Of a DNA stretch of 64,000 bases, positions 8,673 to 16,881 are shown piece by piece. Position numbers and translations under genes: made by a program. Source of the DNA: Bacteroidales bacterium (GTDB taxonomy: Bacteria; Bacteroidota; Bacteroidia; Bacteroidales; F082); the NCBI GenBank assembly GCA_015493525.1, contig WGCY01000053.1, positions 186,001 to 250,000 of the forward strand, written 5' to 3'. Below the pieces are notes generated by a model, which worked only from the letters and a program-made list of their open reading frames with translations, did not search any database and had not been told where the DNA came from. Each line of letters opens with the position of its first letter. Positions within the stretch are counted from its first letter, which is position 1.

Positions 8673-9764
8673 TTGAGCCGAAACAAACAACATTTTCTAC
8701 GAAGTACGTTCATGGCCTTTAACTGGGTGGCTGTGATCCTATTGTTAATCAGTTACCTTGCAGCCAAAGCTTCGCCGGCCCATTTTGCCGTGATAGCCTT
8801 GTTCGGCCTGGTATATCCGATAATTTTTTTCGTCAATCTTTTTTTTGTCGCTTTCTGGACAGTGCGCAAGGATGCCCGTTTGTTGCTTTCCCTGCTTGTC
8901 ATGCTGATGGGGATTCCGCATATCAAAGATAACTTTAGCTTTCACAAAAGGCAAAACATCCCGTTAAAATCGGATATCAGGATATTGAGTTACAATGTCC
9001 AGGGATTTACTAACCAGAACGAAGCTCCGTATAACCCAAAGATAAATGCCGGGGTTCATTCCTTCCTGAAAAATAAAAAAGCTGATATAATTTGCCTTCA
9101 GGAATATGCAAAAGTCAATCCAGACCTCTTTTTGAAAAATTTGGGCAAAAATTTCGTCTTTCGGAGTTATTACACCCAAAAAGGTACCAACACAGGCCTG
9201 GCCATCTTTTCACGATATAAAATTTATGGCAGCCGCTTTCTGAAGTTCAAGGGATACCGCACCTTTGGGATTTCTGCCAATATCATTGTCAGAAATGATA
9301 CGCTGCGCCTGATAAATGTGCACCTTGCCAGTATAAGCCTGGAACAAGCCGACCTCGACTTGCTGACAAATGCCTCTTCGTCGTCATGGGAAAACCCCAA
9401 AGTACAAAAACATTTTCTGGATATTTATCGCAAACTGCAAAAAGCGTTCAGGCTCCGCGAACGACAGTTGGGCCTTGTTTTAAAGTATGTTAAGGCAAGC
9501 CCCTACCCCGTTGTTTTATGTGGTGATTTTAACGATACGCCATCTTCCAATGCCTACCATCGTGTGGCCTCTGTGCTTACAGATGCTTTTGTGGAGCGGG
9601 GCACCGGACTAAGTGCCACCTACGCAGGCCCCCTGCCCTTTCTGCGTATCGATTACTTCTTCACCTCCCCGGGATTAAAAGTGGTTTCGTATAAAAAATA
9701 CCATCTGCGGTTTTCCGACCATTTTCCCCTCTCTATGACTTTCAGAATTGTAAAAGAAAATTAA
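8673..9764 (+). CDS. Endonuclease/exonuclease/phosphatase-fold protein with N-terminal membrane segments
   Basis: About 363 residues. Hydrophobic helices occupy roughly residues 13-35, 38-65 and 68-85, followed by an EEP domain. Domain motifs: LSYNVQGF (near 105), DIICLQEY (Glu metal ligand, near 138), LINVHLAS (near 212), CGDFNDTP (near 287) and a terminal SDHFPL. The fold covers nucleases, sphingomyelinases and lipid phosphatases, so the substrate cannot be set; a membrane-anchored EEP domain facing the periplasm is common in Bacteroidota. The TTG start lies immediately after the rhomboid stop codon; an ATG at 8712 (MAFNWVAV) is a plausible alternative. Confidence 0.86.
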   Translation: MSRNKQHFLRSTFMAFNWVAVILLLISYLAAKASPAHFAVIALFGLVYPIIFFVNLFFVAFWTVRKDARLLLSLLVMLMGIPHIKDNFSFHKRQNIPLKSDIRILSYNVQGFTNQNEAPYNPKINAGVHSFLKNKKADIICLQEYAKVNPDLFLKNLGKNFVFRSYYTQKGTNTGLAIFSRYKIYGSRFLKFKGYRTFGISANIIVRNDTLRLINVHLASISLEQADLDLLTNASSSSWENPKVQKHFLDIYRKLQKAFRLRERQLGLVLKYVKASPYPVVLCGDFNDTPSSNAYHRVASVLTDAFVERGTGLSATYAGPLPFLRIDYFFTSPGLKVVSYKKYHLRFSDHFPLSMTFRIVKEN

Positions 9765-9780
9765 CATTTACGTACTTTTG
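9748..9780 (+). promoter_or_regulatory. Bacteroidota promoter (TTG-N22-TACTTTTG), possibly giving a leaderless transcript
   Basis: TTG at 9748-9750 and TACTTTTG at 9773-9780 lie just upstream of the ATG at 9787. Only six bases separate the -7 box from the start codon, so transcription would begin at or next to the ATG. Confidence 0.5.
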
Positions 9781-9786
9781 CTGCCT

Positions 9787-10284
9787 ATGGAAACAACCAT
9801 TGGGTACATCGTTATTTTCGGTTTCGGGATTCTTTTTGCCGCATTGTATTTATTTAGAAAAGACAAAAAAAGAATCCTTCCCATCTCAGAGCAGTCTTAT
9901 TCACAGCTAATTATATCTATCTATATCAAAAAAGAAAAAAGTACGATAACAGAAATCATCCTTGAACTCAGGCCAAAAAACAAGGCCATCCCAATCAGCA
10001 ATTTTTATCTTGAGCTGACGAACGAAAACCATGACTCAGAAACTGTAGATATAAAACCGCTGTTGACAACAGTAGAGAAGGAAGTTACGCTCCAACCGGG
10101 AAATATTTACCAGTTTCCCCTTCTTACCCAGCCTTTTAAAATCTTTCTCGGCAACCAAAACAGTGCTTACGACCGGTTTCGTTTTGTCGTTGCAACACCT
10201 GACAACAAAAAATTTAAGACGCATACGCTGAGGATGAACACACGCTGGGGCCTGTTCAAAACAGACTCAGGAAAATACAACTAA
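9787..10284 (+). CDS. Hypothetical single-pass membrane protein
   Basis: A 165-residue protein. One N-terminal transmembrane helix (TIGYIVIFGFGILFAALYLF) is followed by a positively charged stop-transfer stretch (RKDKKR). The remaining ~135 residues are predicted mostly beta (STITEIILELRPKNKAIPIS, EVTLQPGNIYQFPL). The layout suggests a C-terminal domain on the cytoplasmic side. A TTG at 9778 is in frame, but it lies inside the -7 promoter box, so the ATG is preferred. No family recognised. It follows the EEP gene by 22 bp but has its own promoter. Confidence 0.65.
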   Translation: METTIGYIVIFGFGILFAALYLFRKDKKRILPISEQSYSQLIISIYIKKEKSTITEIILELRPKNKAIPISNFYLELTNENHDSETVDIKPLLTTVEKEVTLQPGNIYQFPLLTQPFKIFLGNQNSAYDRFRFVVATPDNKKFKTHTLRMNTRWGLFKTDSGKYN

Positions 10285-10347
10285 GTTCTCCAGCCCATCT
10301 TTGCCAGCAGTTTCTCCAAAAAGAATTATCTCTTCCTGTAAATTTCA

Positions 10348-11358
10348 ATGGCCCGACAAGCCAACACCAGAAATCAGTACATTTGCCCGTTGAACAAAAA
10401 CATTTTTAACCGGAGCAAAGTTATCACCATCTCATCGGCACATTTTGTGCATGATGTATATTCATCATTCCTTGCACCCCTGCTTCCGCTTTTGCTCAAG
10501 AAATATGGCATTAACCTTGCCGATGCCAGCTGGCTCAGCCTCCTCCAGCGCATTCCTTCACTTTTCAGTGTAGTACTTGGTACATTTGCGCACAAAATCC
10601 CCTGGCGGCCCATCATCATTCTCGCCCCGCTGTTGACAGCCATAAGTGGCAGCCTGCTGGGTGCTGCGCCCAATATTTTACTGCTGGGCATTTTACTTTT
10701 TACCATAGGTATGAGTTCGGCTGTATTTCACGTGCCGGCACCGGTTATGATAAAAATCTTTTCGGGAAGCCGTGCCGGAAAGGGAATGAGCTTTTTTATT
10801 GCGCTTACCATATATATGTTGTTCAGGTCCGTCATGCGTGCCACCCTCTCCACATTTCTCCCTACTTTTATGGTAGGGTTAAAGGGTAGCAGTCTGCTTT
10901 TTGGGGCATTCTCGCTATCAGTTTTACAAGCAACCGCTGTAATAGGTACATTTGTTTCGGGAAGTATCTCCGACAGGATTGGCCGTTTTAATACGCTGCT
11001 CATTCTGGCCATTATTTCTCCCCTTTTTATGTTTCTGTTTTTATGGACAGGCCCTCTGCAAATCGTTTCCCTGTTGGCCCTTGGTTTTGTATTGGCAGCC
11101 TCCACACCGGTTTTGTTGGCACTTGTACAGGAACAGGGGTCCAACCAACCGGCACTTATGAACGGCGGATTTACCACCATCAATTTTATTAGCGGTGCAT
11201 TATCGGTCCTCGCGGCAGGCTACATCGGCGATGCCATAGGTTTGGAAAAAACTTTTCAGCTATCTGGTTTACTTGCTTTTATAGCCATCCCGGCGGTCTT
11301 CCTCTTAAAGAAAAAAAGCGGGCAACATCACGCTGAAACCCGCGCCCCGCTTACCTAA
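10348..11358 (+). CDS. MFS transporter, fosmidomycin-resistance-like, apparently lacking two central helices
   Basis: A 336-residue MFS protein (ATG at 10348); relatives of the Fsr type have about 390-410 residues. The N-terminal block SSAHFVHDVYSSFLAPLLPL and the later FLPTFM, SGSISDRIGR and GGFTTINFISGALS blocks fit this family. About ten helices can be counted instead of twelve. GKGMSFF, which normally precedes helix 5, runs directly into IALTIYMLFRSVMRATL, which looks like helix 7, so helices 5-6 and the central loop seem deleted in frame. A TACATTTG box at 10378-10385 suggests the true start could be the TTG at 10390. Export of a drug or metabolite is the family role; activity here is uncertain. 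Confidence 0.8.
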   Translation: MARQANTRNQYICPLNKNIFNRSKVITISSAHFVHDVYSSFLAPLLPLLLKKYGINLADASWLSLLQRIPSLFSVVLGTFAHKIPWRPIIILAPLLTAISGSLLGAAPNILLLGILLFTIGMSSAVFHVPAPVMIKIFSGSRAGKGMSFFIALTIYMLFRSVMRATLSTFLPTFMVGLKGSSLLFGAFSLSVLQATAVIGTFVSGSISDRIGRFNTLLILAIISPLFMFLFLWTGPLQIVSLLALGFVLAASTPVLLALVQEQGSNQPALMNGGFTTINFISGALSVLAAGYIGDAIGLEKTFQLSGLLAFIAIPAVFLLKKKSGQHHAETRAPLT

Positions 11359-11421
11359 AGTTATGAACTTTAAAATGTGAACAATATTTTTTTTCTCAGC
11401 ATATATAGCCGGAGATAGCCC

Positions 11422-11429
11422 TAAGTTTG
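11422..11429 (+). promoter_or_regulatory. -7 promoter element (TAAGTTTG) for the surface-fibre cluster
   Basis: An exact TAnnTTTG match about 62 nt upstream of the first subunit gene. The -33 region is T-rich without a clear TTG. The leader would be about 55 nt. Confidence 0.5.
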
Positions 11430-11491
11430 TATTACTGAATTCAGATGGGTTAAAGGCCTTAAAAAAATTATTGTTTAATTTAATTCTTATT

Positions 11492-12073
11492 ATGATGAAA
11501 AAATTATTAAAATTCTCCATGATCATTGCGATGATAACAGGCATCTCGATGACATCGTACGCACAAGACAACAACACGGATGCGCACGACATTAACATTA
11601 CGGTTCCCGAAGTGGCTTTGTTAGATATTGAGCCATCGGCAAACACAACCATTGCACTGGAACCTACGGCTCCTGTAGAAGCAGGTAATCCTCTTGATTT
11701 TAGTACAGCTACTAATAATTCATTATGGATGAACTACTCCTCTATTATTGGTTCTACAACGGAACCTACAAGAAACGTTACTGTTTCCATTACCAATGGT
11801 ACCGTTCCTGCCGGAACGCAGATTCAGGTAGTAGCATCTGCAGATGCCGGAAATGGTGGTGGCAACGTCGGAACGCCGACAGCAGCCATTACCCTTTCAA
11901 CAACAGCCCAGCAGATTGTTACGGGCGTTGAGAGTTGCTATACAGGAAGCGGAGTAAACGACGGGCATAACTTAACGTATACCATGTCATTAACAGCTCC
12001 ATCCGATTATGGTAGCCTTGATTTCGATCAATCTACTACCGTTACTGTTACTTACACGCTTTCTGATAACTAA
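11492..12073 (+). CDS. Secreted fimbrial-subunit-like protein 1 (probable major subunit)
   Basis: A 193-residue protein with a type I signal peptide (hydrophobic core LKFSMIIAMITGISM, cleavage near TSYAQ/D). The mature part is beta-rich and low in charge. It is a clear paralogue of the protein at 15717: both share DIEP, TAP-EAG, a W-x-NY motif, VP-G, TAQ, YTG-G-N-GH-LTY and LDFD-S blocks. The C-terminus, TVTVTYTLSDN, is an alternating hydrophobic strand like those used for chaperone recognition in chaperone-usher pilins. Start: ATG at 11492 or 11495. A hairpin directly downstream would favour higher expression of this gene than of the rest. Role as a fibre subunit is inference from the neighbourhood. 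Confidence 0.72.
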   Translation: MMKKLLKFSMIIAMITGISMTSYAQDNNTDAHDINITVPEVALLDIEPSANTTIALEPTAPVEAGNPLDFSTATNNSLWMNYSSIIGSTTEPTRNVTVSITNGTVPAGTQIQVVASADAGNGGGNVGTPTAAITLSTTAQQIVTGVESCYTGSGVNDGHNLTYTMSLTAPSDYGSLDFDQSTTVTVTYTLSDN

Positions 12074-12101
12074 ACGGTAAAACTGTACTATTTATATTAC
12101 G

Positions 12102-12150
12102 GGTATTTCCGGACGCTGTTCATCCGGTGTGCGGAAATACCTTTAATTTT
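12102..12150 (+). terminator. Hairpin between first subunit and chaperone gene, probable partial terminator
   Basis: Perfect arms GGTATTTCCG (12102-12111) and CGGAAATACC (12132-12141) enclose a 20-nt loop and are followed by TTTAATTTTT. It lies within an apparent operon, which fits attenuation after an abundant first subunit. Confidence 0.65.
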
Positions 12151-12173
12151 TGTGATTAACTGAAAGGAAAAAA

Positions 12174-12986
12174 ATGAAAACATGTTTTGTCCGGAAAGTA
12201 TGGTTATTGTGCTTAATTGCGCTCATCTTTCCTTTTTCACAAGCCTTTGCCGAAATTTCTATTGAAAACGGATTATCCCATGAATTTAAAGTTAGTCCGG
12301 CGGGAAATTATTCGGGCAATATTATTATTGCAAATTATGGCAATAAGGATCAGTACGCAAAAATTTATCAAAAAGATTACCTTTTTAATTATAAAGGGCA
12401 ATCGTTTTATGACACTCCCGGAAGTTTAAAACGTTCTAACGCTAAATGGATTGACCTGAACGCCACTTATGTAAAAGTTCCTGCTCATGGTAAAATCGAT
12501 GTCCAGTATGAGATAAAAGTCCCCCATGATTCACTTGTGGGAAGTTACTGGAGTGTCATCATGGTAGAGGGGGTAAATGGCGGAATAGATACCAGTAAAC
12601 TATCAAAAGGGGTGAATATCCAAACCGTTTTCAGGTATGCCATTCAGGTTATTACCAATGTTGACAATACGGGTAAAAGGGAATTAAAATTCCTCCATGC
12701 AAAACTCATTAGAAAAGATTCGGTGAGATACCTGCAAGTTGATATACAAAATCCGGGCGAGACCTACCTACAGCCTGTTTTAAAACTAAAACTGTTTAAT
12801 GATTCCGGACAACCTGCCGGTATTTTTAAAAGCCTCCCACGCAAAATATATCCCGGAACTTCCACACGTATCAGCCTTCCTTTGAAAAATATATTACCGG
12901 GTCATTATCAGGCGTTACTGGTAGCTGATCCCGGCGGAAATAAAGTATTTGGAATAAACCTTTCTCTGGAATTTAAACATGATTAG
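12174..12986 (+). CDS. Periplasmic chaperone-like protein with two Ig-like domains
   Basis: A 270-residue secreted protein with a signal peptide (core VWLLCLIALIFPFSQ, cleavage near AFA/E). Domain 1 (about residues 27-150) holds GNIIIANYGNKDQYAKIY, KWIDLNATYVKVPAHGK and IKVPHDSLVGSYW. This pattern recalls PapD-type chaperone N-domains and also the DUF916 domain of WxL-associated proteins. Domain 2 (about 165-270) is another beta sandwich (VRYLQVDIQNPGETYLQP, then ILPGHYQALLVADPGG). The gene overlaps the usher-like gene by 8 bp, so they are translated together. The best reading is a folding or transfer partner for the small subunits; an assembly-scaffold or anchor role is possible. Confidence 0.6.
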   Translation: MKTCFVRKVWLLCLIALIFPFSQAFAEISIENGLSHEFKVSPAGNYSGNIIIANYGNKDQYAKIYQKDYLFNYKGQSFYDTPGSLKRSNAKWIDLNATYVKVPAHGKIDVQYEIKVPHDSLVGSYWSVIMVEGVNGGIDTSKLSKGVNIQTVFRYAIQVITNVDNTGKRELKFLHAKLIRKDSVRYLQVDIQNPGETYLQPVLKLKLFNDSGQPAGIFKSLPRKIYPGTSTRISLPLKNILPGHYQALLVADPGGNKVFGINLSLEFKHD

Positions 12987-15708
12987 GTCCCTCATTGCAT
13001 ATATTGTTTTTCAGGTTATTTTCTCAACGATACCAACTTTTGGGCAGAATGTTACACTTGTTCCGGCCGGAAAGGGAGTTGTGCAGATAAAACCCGGTCA
13101 TATCGGATCTCTGGTTTATCATCTGCAAAACCATACAGATTCTCTCCTCTCCGTTCAAACAAAACTGCTGCTTCCTGATAAGTGGCAGGCCATTTCAGAC
13201 ACCTCTTTTATAAAGTTAGAAGCGGGAAAATCCCAAACGGCACTGGTCAGTTTTCGGGTTCCCAATTTCACCCCCACCGGTTCCTATACGCTAAAGTTAA
13301 AGGTAAACAATAGCTACGGGACAGACCTAGCAGCTTTTGATTTCACCGTAAAAGTTCAGGAAGTGGTAAAACTCTCCATGCAAATTATCCAATTCTCTGA
13401 TTATGTGGTGGCAGGAAACCAGGCGACGGCAAAATATATTGTCAGCAACAATGGTAATTCAGTGCAAACAGTGGTTCTGGAAACGTCAAACTGTGAAATA
13501 AAAGGACAATCATCTTTTCAACTAAAACCTGACTCTTCGAGGATAATCGATGTTTCCTCAGAATTAAAGCAGAGTATTACACAAGCGACTAACCGAAGTT
13601 TTAGATTGTCTGCCAAACTTGCCGGTAAACCGGGTGTTCTCATCGACAAATACCATTCATTTAAGGTCATTCCGGTGATGGAACAAGAAAATGATCTTTA
13701 TTTTAGGTTCCCCATAGATGCCAGCGTAAGGTATCTGCTTCGGCGCAACAAAGGGGAATTCCGATCCGGATTTCAGGGTAATATCTATGGCAACGGATTT
13801 CTTGATGTAAATAAAACCCGGCACCTGACTTTCCTCGCCAGAGGCCCCAGCCAGTTTAACCTCTCTTCACTCGGATTATACGACCAGTATTATGCTGCTT
13901 ATAGCCAAAAACAGTTTAAGGTTTTCCTTGGTGATAAATCGTATAGCTTGTCTCCGCTTACGGAAATGTCCCGTTATGGACGGGGCGTACAGGCCCAAAG
14001 TCATTACAAACGGTTTATGTTTGGGGGATTTTATCAACAACCCCGGTTTTATCCCGCCATAAAAAGTGAACTGGCCGCTTATGGCAACTATCGGTTCTAT
14101 AAACAAAATACTGTGGGGGTCAGCTATCTGTTCAAAAGGTTTAGCGAAAACCGTGGCGATGCCCATCTTTTCAGCTTGAACGTTAACCTGCATCCCATCA
14201 AGAACTCATTGCTCCAAGTTGAACTTTCAAAAGGTATTCTCGGAAGCAAAGGAGGGTTTGGTGCTTATACAAATTTTGTAAGCAATTGGAAAAAAATAAA
14301 TGTCGCTGCCACACTGGTCTATGCCGGAAAGGACTATCCGGGATATTATACCAATTCTTTATTTTATACAGTTATGGGAAGTTGGCGCATCACCAAAAGA
14401 CTGAGTGTCAACGCCAACATAAGACAAGATTACCAAAATGCCGCTGTGGACACACTTTTTGGGACGGCACCCTACAATCAGGGATACAACATAGGGGCCG
14501 GTTACCGCTTTTCACGCAACATGGACCTGCGTGTTTATTACGACCACCGCATTACTATGGACAGGGCTCCTAATCAAAAATTCCACTTTAAAGAAAACCT
14601 TGTCCGGTTATATTTCTCACATAAAATTAATAAGTTGCAATACAACATAAATGGTGAATTTGGTAAAACTGAGAATATACTACTGGCAGCCGGAAAGTAC
14701 TCCAATACATTTAGAGTTTCGGCGAATGCTTTTTATAGCCTGACCAACTGGATCCAATTTGGTGGTTTTGTCAGTTACCTCTCCAACAACCGTTATTCGA
14801 CAGAAATTCAAAATTCATGGATTTACGGAGCCTCGGTATCTGCCATTCTTATGGAAACACTTCGGCTTAACGTGTGGTACCAGAACAACTACGAAGAGAT
14901 AGACTATTACAGAAACAGAAGTTTGTTTAATGCAGATGTGGACTGGAAAATAACCCGGCATCATGAAGTAAGGTTATTGGCCAATTATGCCCTTCTGCAG
15001 AAGCAGTTAAATGCTACCGACTATTCTATTCAACTTACTTATACCTGGCATTGGGGCATTCCGTTGAAAAGAACAGGTAAAGCAGGTTCTGTATTGGGAA
15101 AAATCAGGGATGCTGATGGCAAAGGCGTTGGAGGGGTCATTATGCACCTTAACGGACATACCGTAATTTCCGATACCAGCGGCGTATTCTCTTTGAAAAA
15201 TATTAAGCCCGGAAGTTATTACCTGCTCATCGACAGGAGTACCCTTGGTGTACACGAACTGCCCGATGTAAAGGTGCCTATCCTGGTTAATGTAAAGGAT
15301 GGCGAGCAATCCTATGTTACTTTCGGAATGACGACAGCTGCCCAGGTTGCGGGAGAAATTAAAGTAAACAAAAGTGCCAGTGATTCCTCCCTGCTCAACG
15401 AAACAAGCAAACCGGGACGGCTTATCCTGGAGCTTAAAAACGGTAAAGAATCGTTCAAGGTCATTTCAGAAAATGACGGTACATTCCAGTTCCCGGATGT
15501 CCGGCCCGGTAATTGGACGCTGGTTGCTTATCCCAATGGATTGTCCGAAAAATTTATTATCCAAAAGGATGAATTCAACCTGAACTTAAAACCCGGAGAA
15601 AAAGTAAATATCCCGATTATATTGCTTAGAAAGGAAAGAAAAATTATCTTTGTAGGAGATAATCTTGATTTATCAGATAATACCCCGCAACAATCAAACA
15701 ACAAATAG
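12979..15708 (+). CDS. Usher-like outer-membrane beta-barrel with N-terminal Ig-like and C-terminal CarboxypepD_reg-like domains
   Basis: 909 residues. Signal peptide 1-22 (ends TFG/Q). Two Ig-like or NEW3-like domains span about 23-128 and 129-232. From about residue 237 to 695 there are many alternating amphipathic strands rich in Tyr, Arg and Asn (FMFGGFYQQPRFYPA, GYNIGAGYRFSRNMDLRVYY, NVWYQNNYEEIDYY), typical of a large outer-membrane barrel. Two compact domains follow (about 700-790 and 805-890) with GVGGVIMHLNG and GTFQFPDVRPGNWTL, which are carboxypeptidase-regulatory-like. The order of soluble domain, barrel, then C-terminal plugs resembles FimD-class ushers, although I see no direct usher signature. 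Placed between a chaperone-like gene and subunit genes, export or assembly of the subunits is the likely role. Confidence 0.65.
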   Translation: MIRSLIAYIVFQVIFSTIPTFGQNVTLVPAGKGVVQIKPGHIGSLVYHLQNHTDSLLSVQTKLLLPDKWQAISDTSFIKLEAGKSQTALVSFRVPNFTPTGSYTLKLKVNNSYGTDLAAFDFTVKVQEVVKLSMQIIQFSDYVVAGNQATAKYIVSNNGNSVQTVVLETSNCEIKGQSSFQLKPDSSRIIDVSSELKQSITQATNRSFRLSAKLAGKPGVLIDKYHSFKVIPVMEQENDLYFRFPIDASVRYLLRRNKGEFRSGFQGNIYGNGFLDVNKTRHLTFLARGPSQFNLSSLGLYDQYYAAYSQKQFKVFLGDKSYSLSPLTEMSRYGRGVQAQSHYKRFMFGGFYQQPRFYPAIKSELAAYGNYRFYKQNTVGVSYLFKRFSENRGDAHLFSLNVNLHPIKNSLLQVELSKGILGSKGGFGAYTNFVSNWKKINVAATLVYAGKDYPGYYTNSLFYTVMGSWRITKRLSVNANIRQDYQNAAVDTLFGTAPYNQGYNIGAGYRFSRNMDLRVYYDHRITMDRAPNQKFHFKENLVRLYFSHKINKLQYNINGEFGKTENILLAAGKYSNTFRVSANAFYSLTNWIQFGGFVSYLSNNRYSTEIQNSWIYGASVSAILMETLRLNVWYQNNYEEIDYYRNRSLFNADVDWKITRHHEVRLLANYALLQKQLNATDYSIQLTYTWHWGIPLKRTGKAGSVLGKIRDADGKGVGGVIMHLNGHTVISDTSGVFSLKNIKPGSYYLLIDRSTLGVHELPDVKVPILVNVKDGEQSYVTFGMTTAAQVAGEIKVNKSASDSSLLNETSKPGRLILELKNGKESFKVISENDGTFQFPDVRPGNWTLVAYPNGLSEKFIIQKDEFNLNLKPGEKVNIPIILLRKERKIIFVGDNLDLSDNTPQQSNNK

Positions 15709-15716
15709 TATCTATC

Positions 15717-16274
15717 GTGAAACCAAAATTACAAACTGTCATTTTTATTCTTCTCTGTTTTGCAGGCTGGGGCACCATAGCTCCTGTTTCGGCCCAGGTA
15801 ACGGATAATGCCACCGTATCCATAAAACTAAACAGGATAACCATTATGGATATTGAGCCAAACAATGATGTCATAGCTCTGCCCGTTACAGCTCCTACAG
15901 AGGCCGGATTGCCGGCGCAAGGCAAAACAGACAACTCCAAGTGGCTGAACTATACCTGCTGTCTCCAGTCAGGTGATGCCGACCGCTCGATTACGGTAAA
16001 CATTGGAAGCGGTTCTGTTCCTCCCGGGCTGAAGCTTTCGGTTATTGCCTCTGCCTATTCAGGCACCGGAAACGGCACTTTCGGTACTTCATCCGGAACA
16101 ATCACTTTGTCTGCCACTGCCCAAACACTCATTTCGGGTATCCGTGGTTCCTATACAGGAAACGGGCCTAACAACGGGCATCAGTTGACTTATAATTTGG
16201 AAATAACGGACTACAGTAAACTTGATTTTGATAACTCTAATACCATCCAAGTAGTTTATACAATAGCTGATTAG
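15717..16274 (+). CDS. Secreted fimbrial-subunit-like protein 2, paralogue of the 11492 product
   Basis: A 185-residue secreted protein with a GTG start, 8 bp after the usher-like gene. The signal peptide core is TVIFILLCFAGWGTIAP with cleavage near VSAQ. It shares the same ordered blocks as the first subunit: IMDIEPN, TAPTEAG, SKWLNYTCC, GSVPPGLK, ITLSATAQ, YTGNGPNNGHQLTY, and a terminal TIQVVYTIAD strand. An adjacent Cys pair (CC) follows the W-x-NY motif; the first subunit has SS there. The duplicated subunit on the far side of the usher gene fits a minor or adaptor subunit. Function is inferred from similarity within the cluster only. Confidence 0.7.
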   Translation: MKPKLQTVIFILLCFAGWGTIAPVSAQVTDNATVSIKLNRITIMDIEPNNDVIALPVTAPTEAGLPAQGKTDNSKWLNYTCCLQSGDADRSITVNIGSGSVPPGLKLSVIASAYSGTGNGTFGTSSGTITLSATAQTLISGIRGSYTGNGPNNGHQLTYNLEITDYSKLDFDNSNTIQVVYTIAD

Positions 16275-16275
16275 C

Positions 16276-16785
16276 ATGATGAAATTAAACAGAATTCATA
16301 TCCGAAAGTTACTACTGATAACGTTGGTTTTAGTTGGCGTACAGAATGTTTATAGCCAGGCCACACTCACCGTAACCGGAGACTGGACAAAAAATGTTGA
16401 AGCCAGTGAGATTACCGAAGCAGGAAATGACTTTCCGGGTGTTTATGAAAGCTCCTCTACAGTAACAAGTATCGATATTAGCAAAAGTCCCACTTCGGAG
16501 TTGTTTCCATGGAAATTGGATGTACACGGAGAAAAAGGAGATTGGGATAACCGGCTTGAAATTTGGCTACAACGAACTGATAATGGGACAGCCATAACAC
16601 CCGGTGCTACGATTACCGATGGGACAGTTTACCAACAGGTTTCAAATACTGACCAGTCATTCTTCTCGGGAACCGGCTCTATTAGCCAAATTCATGTACA
16701 GTACAAACTTACGGGGGTTACCGTACTTATTCCGGCCGGAGTACTATACGGGACAACCATCGTCTATACGCTTACCGAACAGTAA
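16276..16785 (+). CDS. Small secreted protein, third putative subunit (tip or anchor candidate)
   Basis: A 169-residue protein starting one base after the previous stop codon. Signal peptide: LLLITLVLVGVQNVYSQ. The mature part is beta-rich (ATLTVTGDWTKNVEASE, FPWKLDVHGEKGDWDNRLEI). It is not an obvious sequence paralogue of the other two subunits, but it ends GTTIVYTLTEQ and so shares the V-x-YT-L/I terminal strand. It is the last gene before a strong bidirectional terminator. Being smallest, last and most divergent makes a tip, anchor or terminator role conceivable, but nothing proves it. No named domain recognised. Confidence 0.62.
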   Translation: MMKLNRIHIRKLLLITLVLVGVQNVYSQATLTVTGDWTKNVEASEITEAGNDFPGVYESSSTVTSIDISKSPTSELFPWKLDVHGEKGDWDNRLEIWLQRTDNGTAITPGATITDGTVYQQVSNTDQSFFSGTGSISQIHVQYKLTGVTVLIPAGVLYGTTIVYTLTEQ

Positions 16786-16821
16786 AACTAAATTTATCAA
16801 CATTTAATTTCCGGCAATAGG

Positions 16822-16871
16822 TTTCCATAAAAAAAGCATCCGGTTTTCACCGGATGCTTTTTTTATGGAAA
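16822..16871. terminator. Bidirectional intrinsic terminator between the fibre cluster and the FKBP gene
   Basis: A perfect 22-bp stem (16822-16843 with 16850-16871) has the GC-rich core GCATCCGG, a six-base loop and runs of seven A and seven T, so it reads as a terminator on both strands. Confidence 0.9.
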
Positions 16872-16881
16872 TTCTAAACTT

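Noticed and set aside
12979-15708. TonB-dependent receptor or T9SS cargo
   Set aside because: No TonB box, plug domain or T9SS C-terminal sorting domain; the neighbours and domain order fit an usher-like role better.
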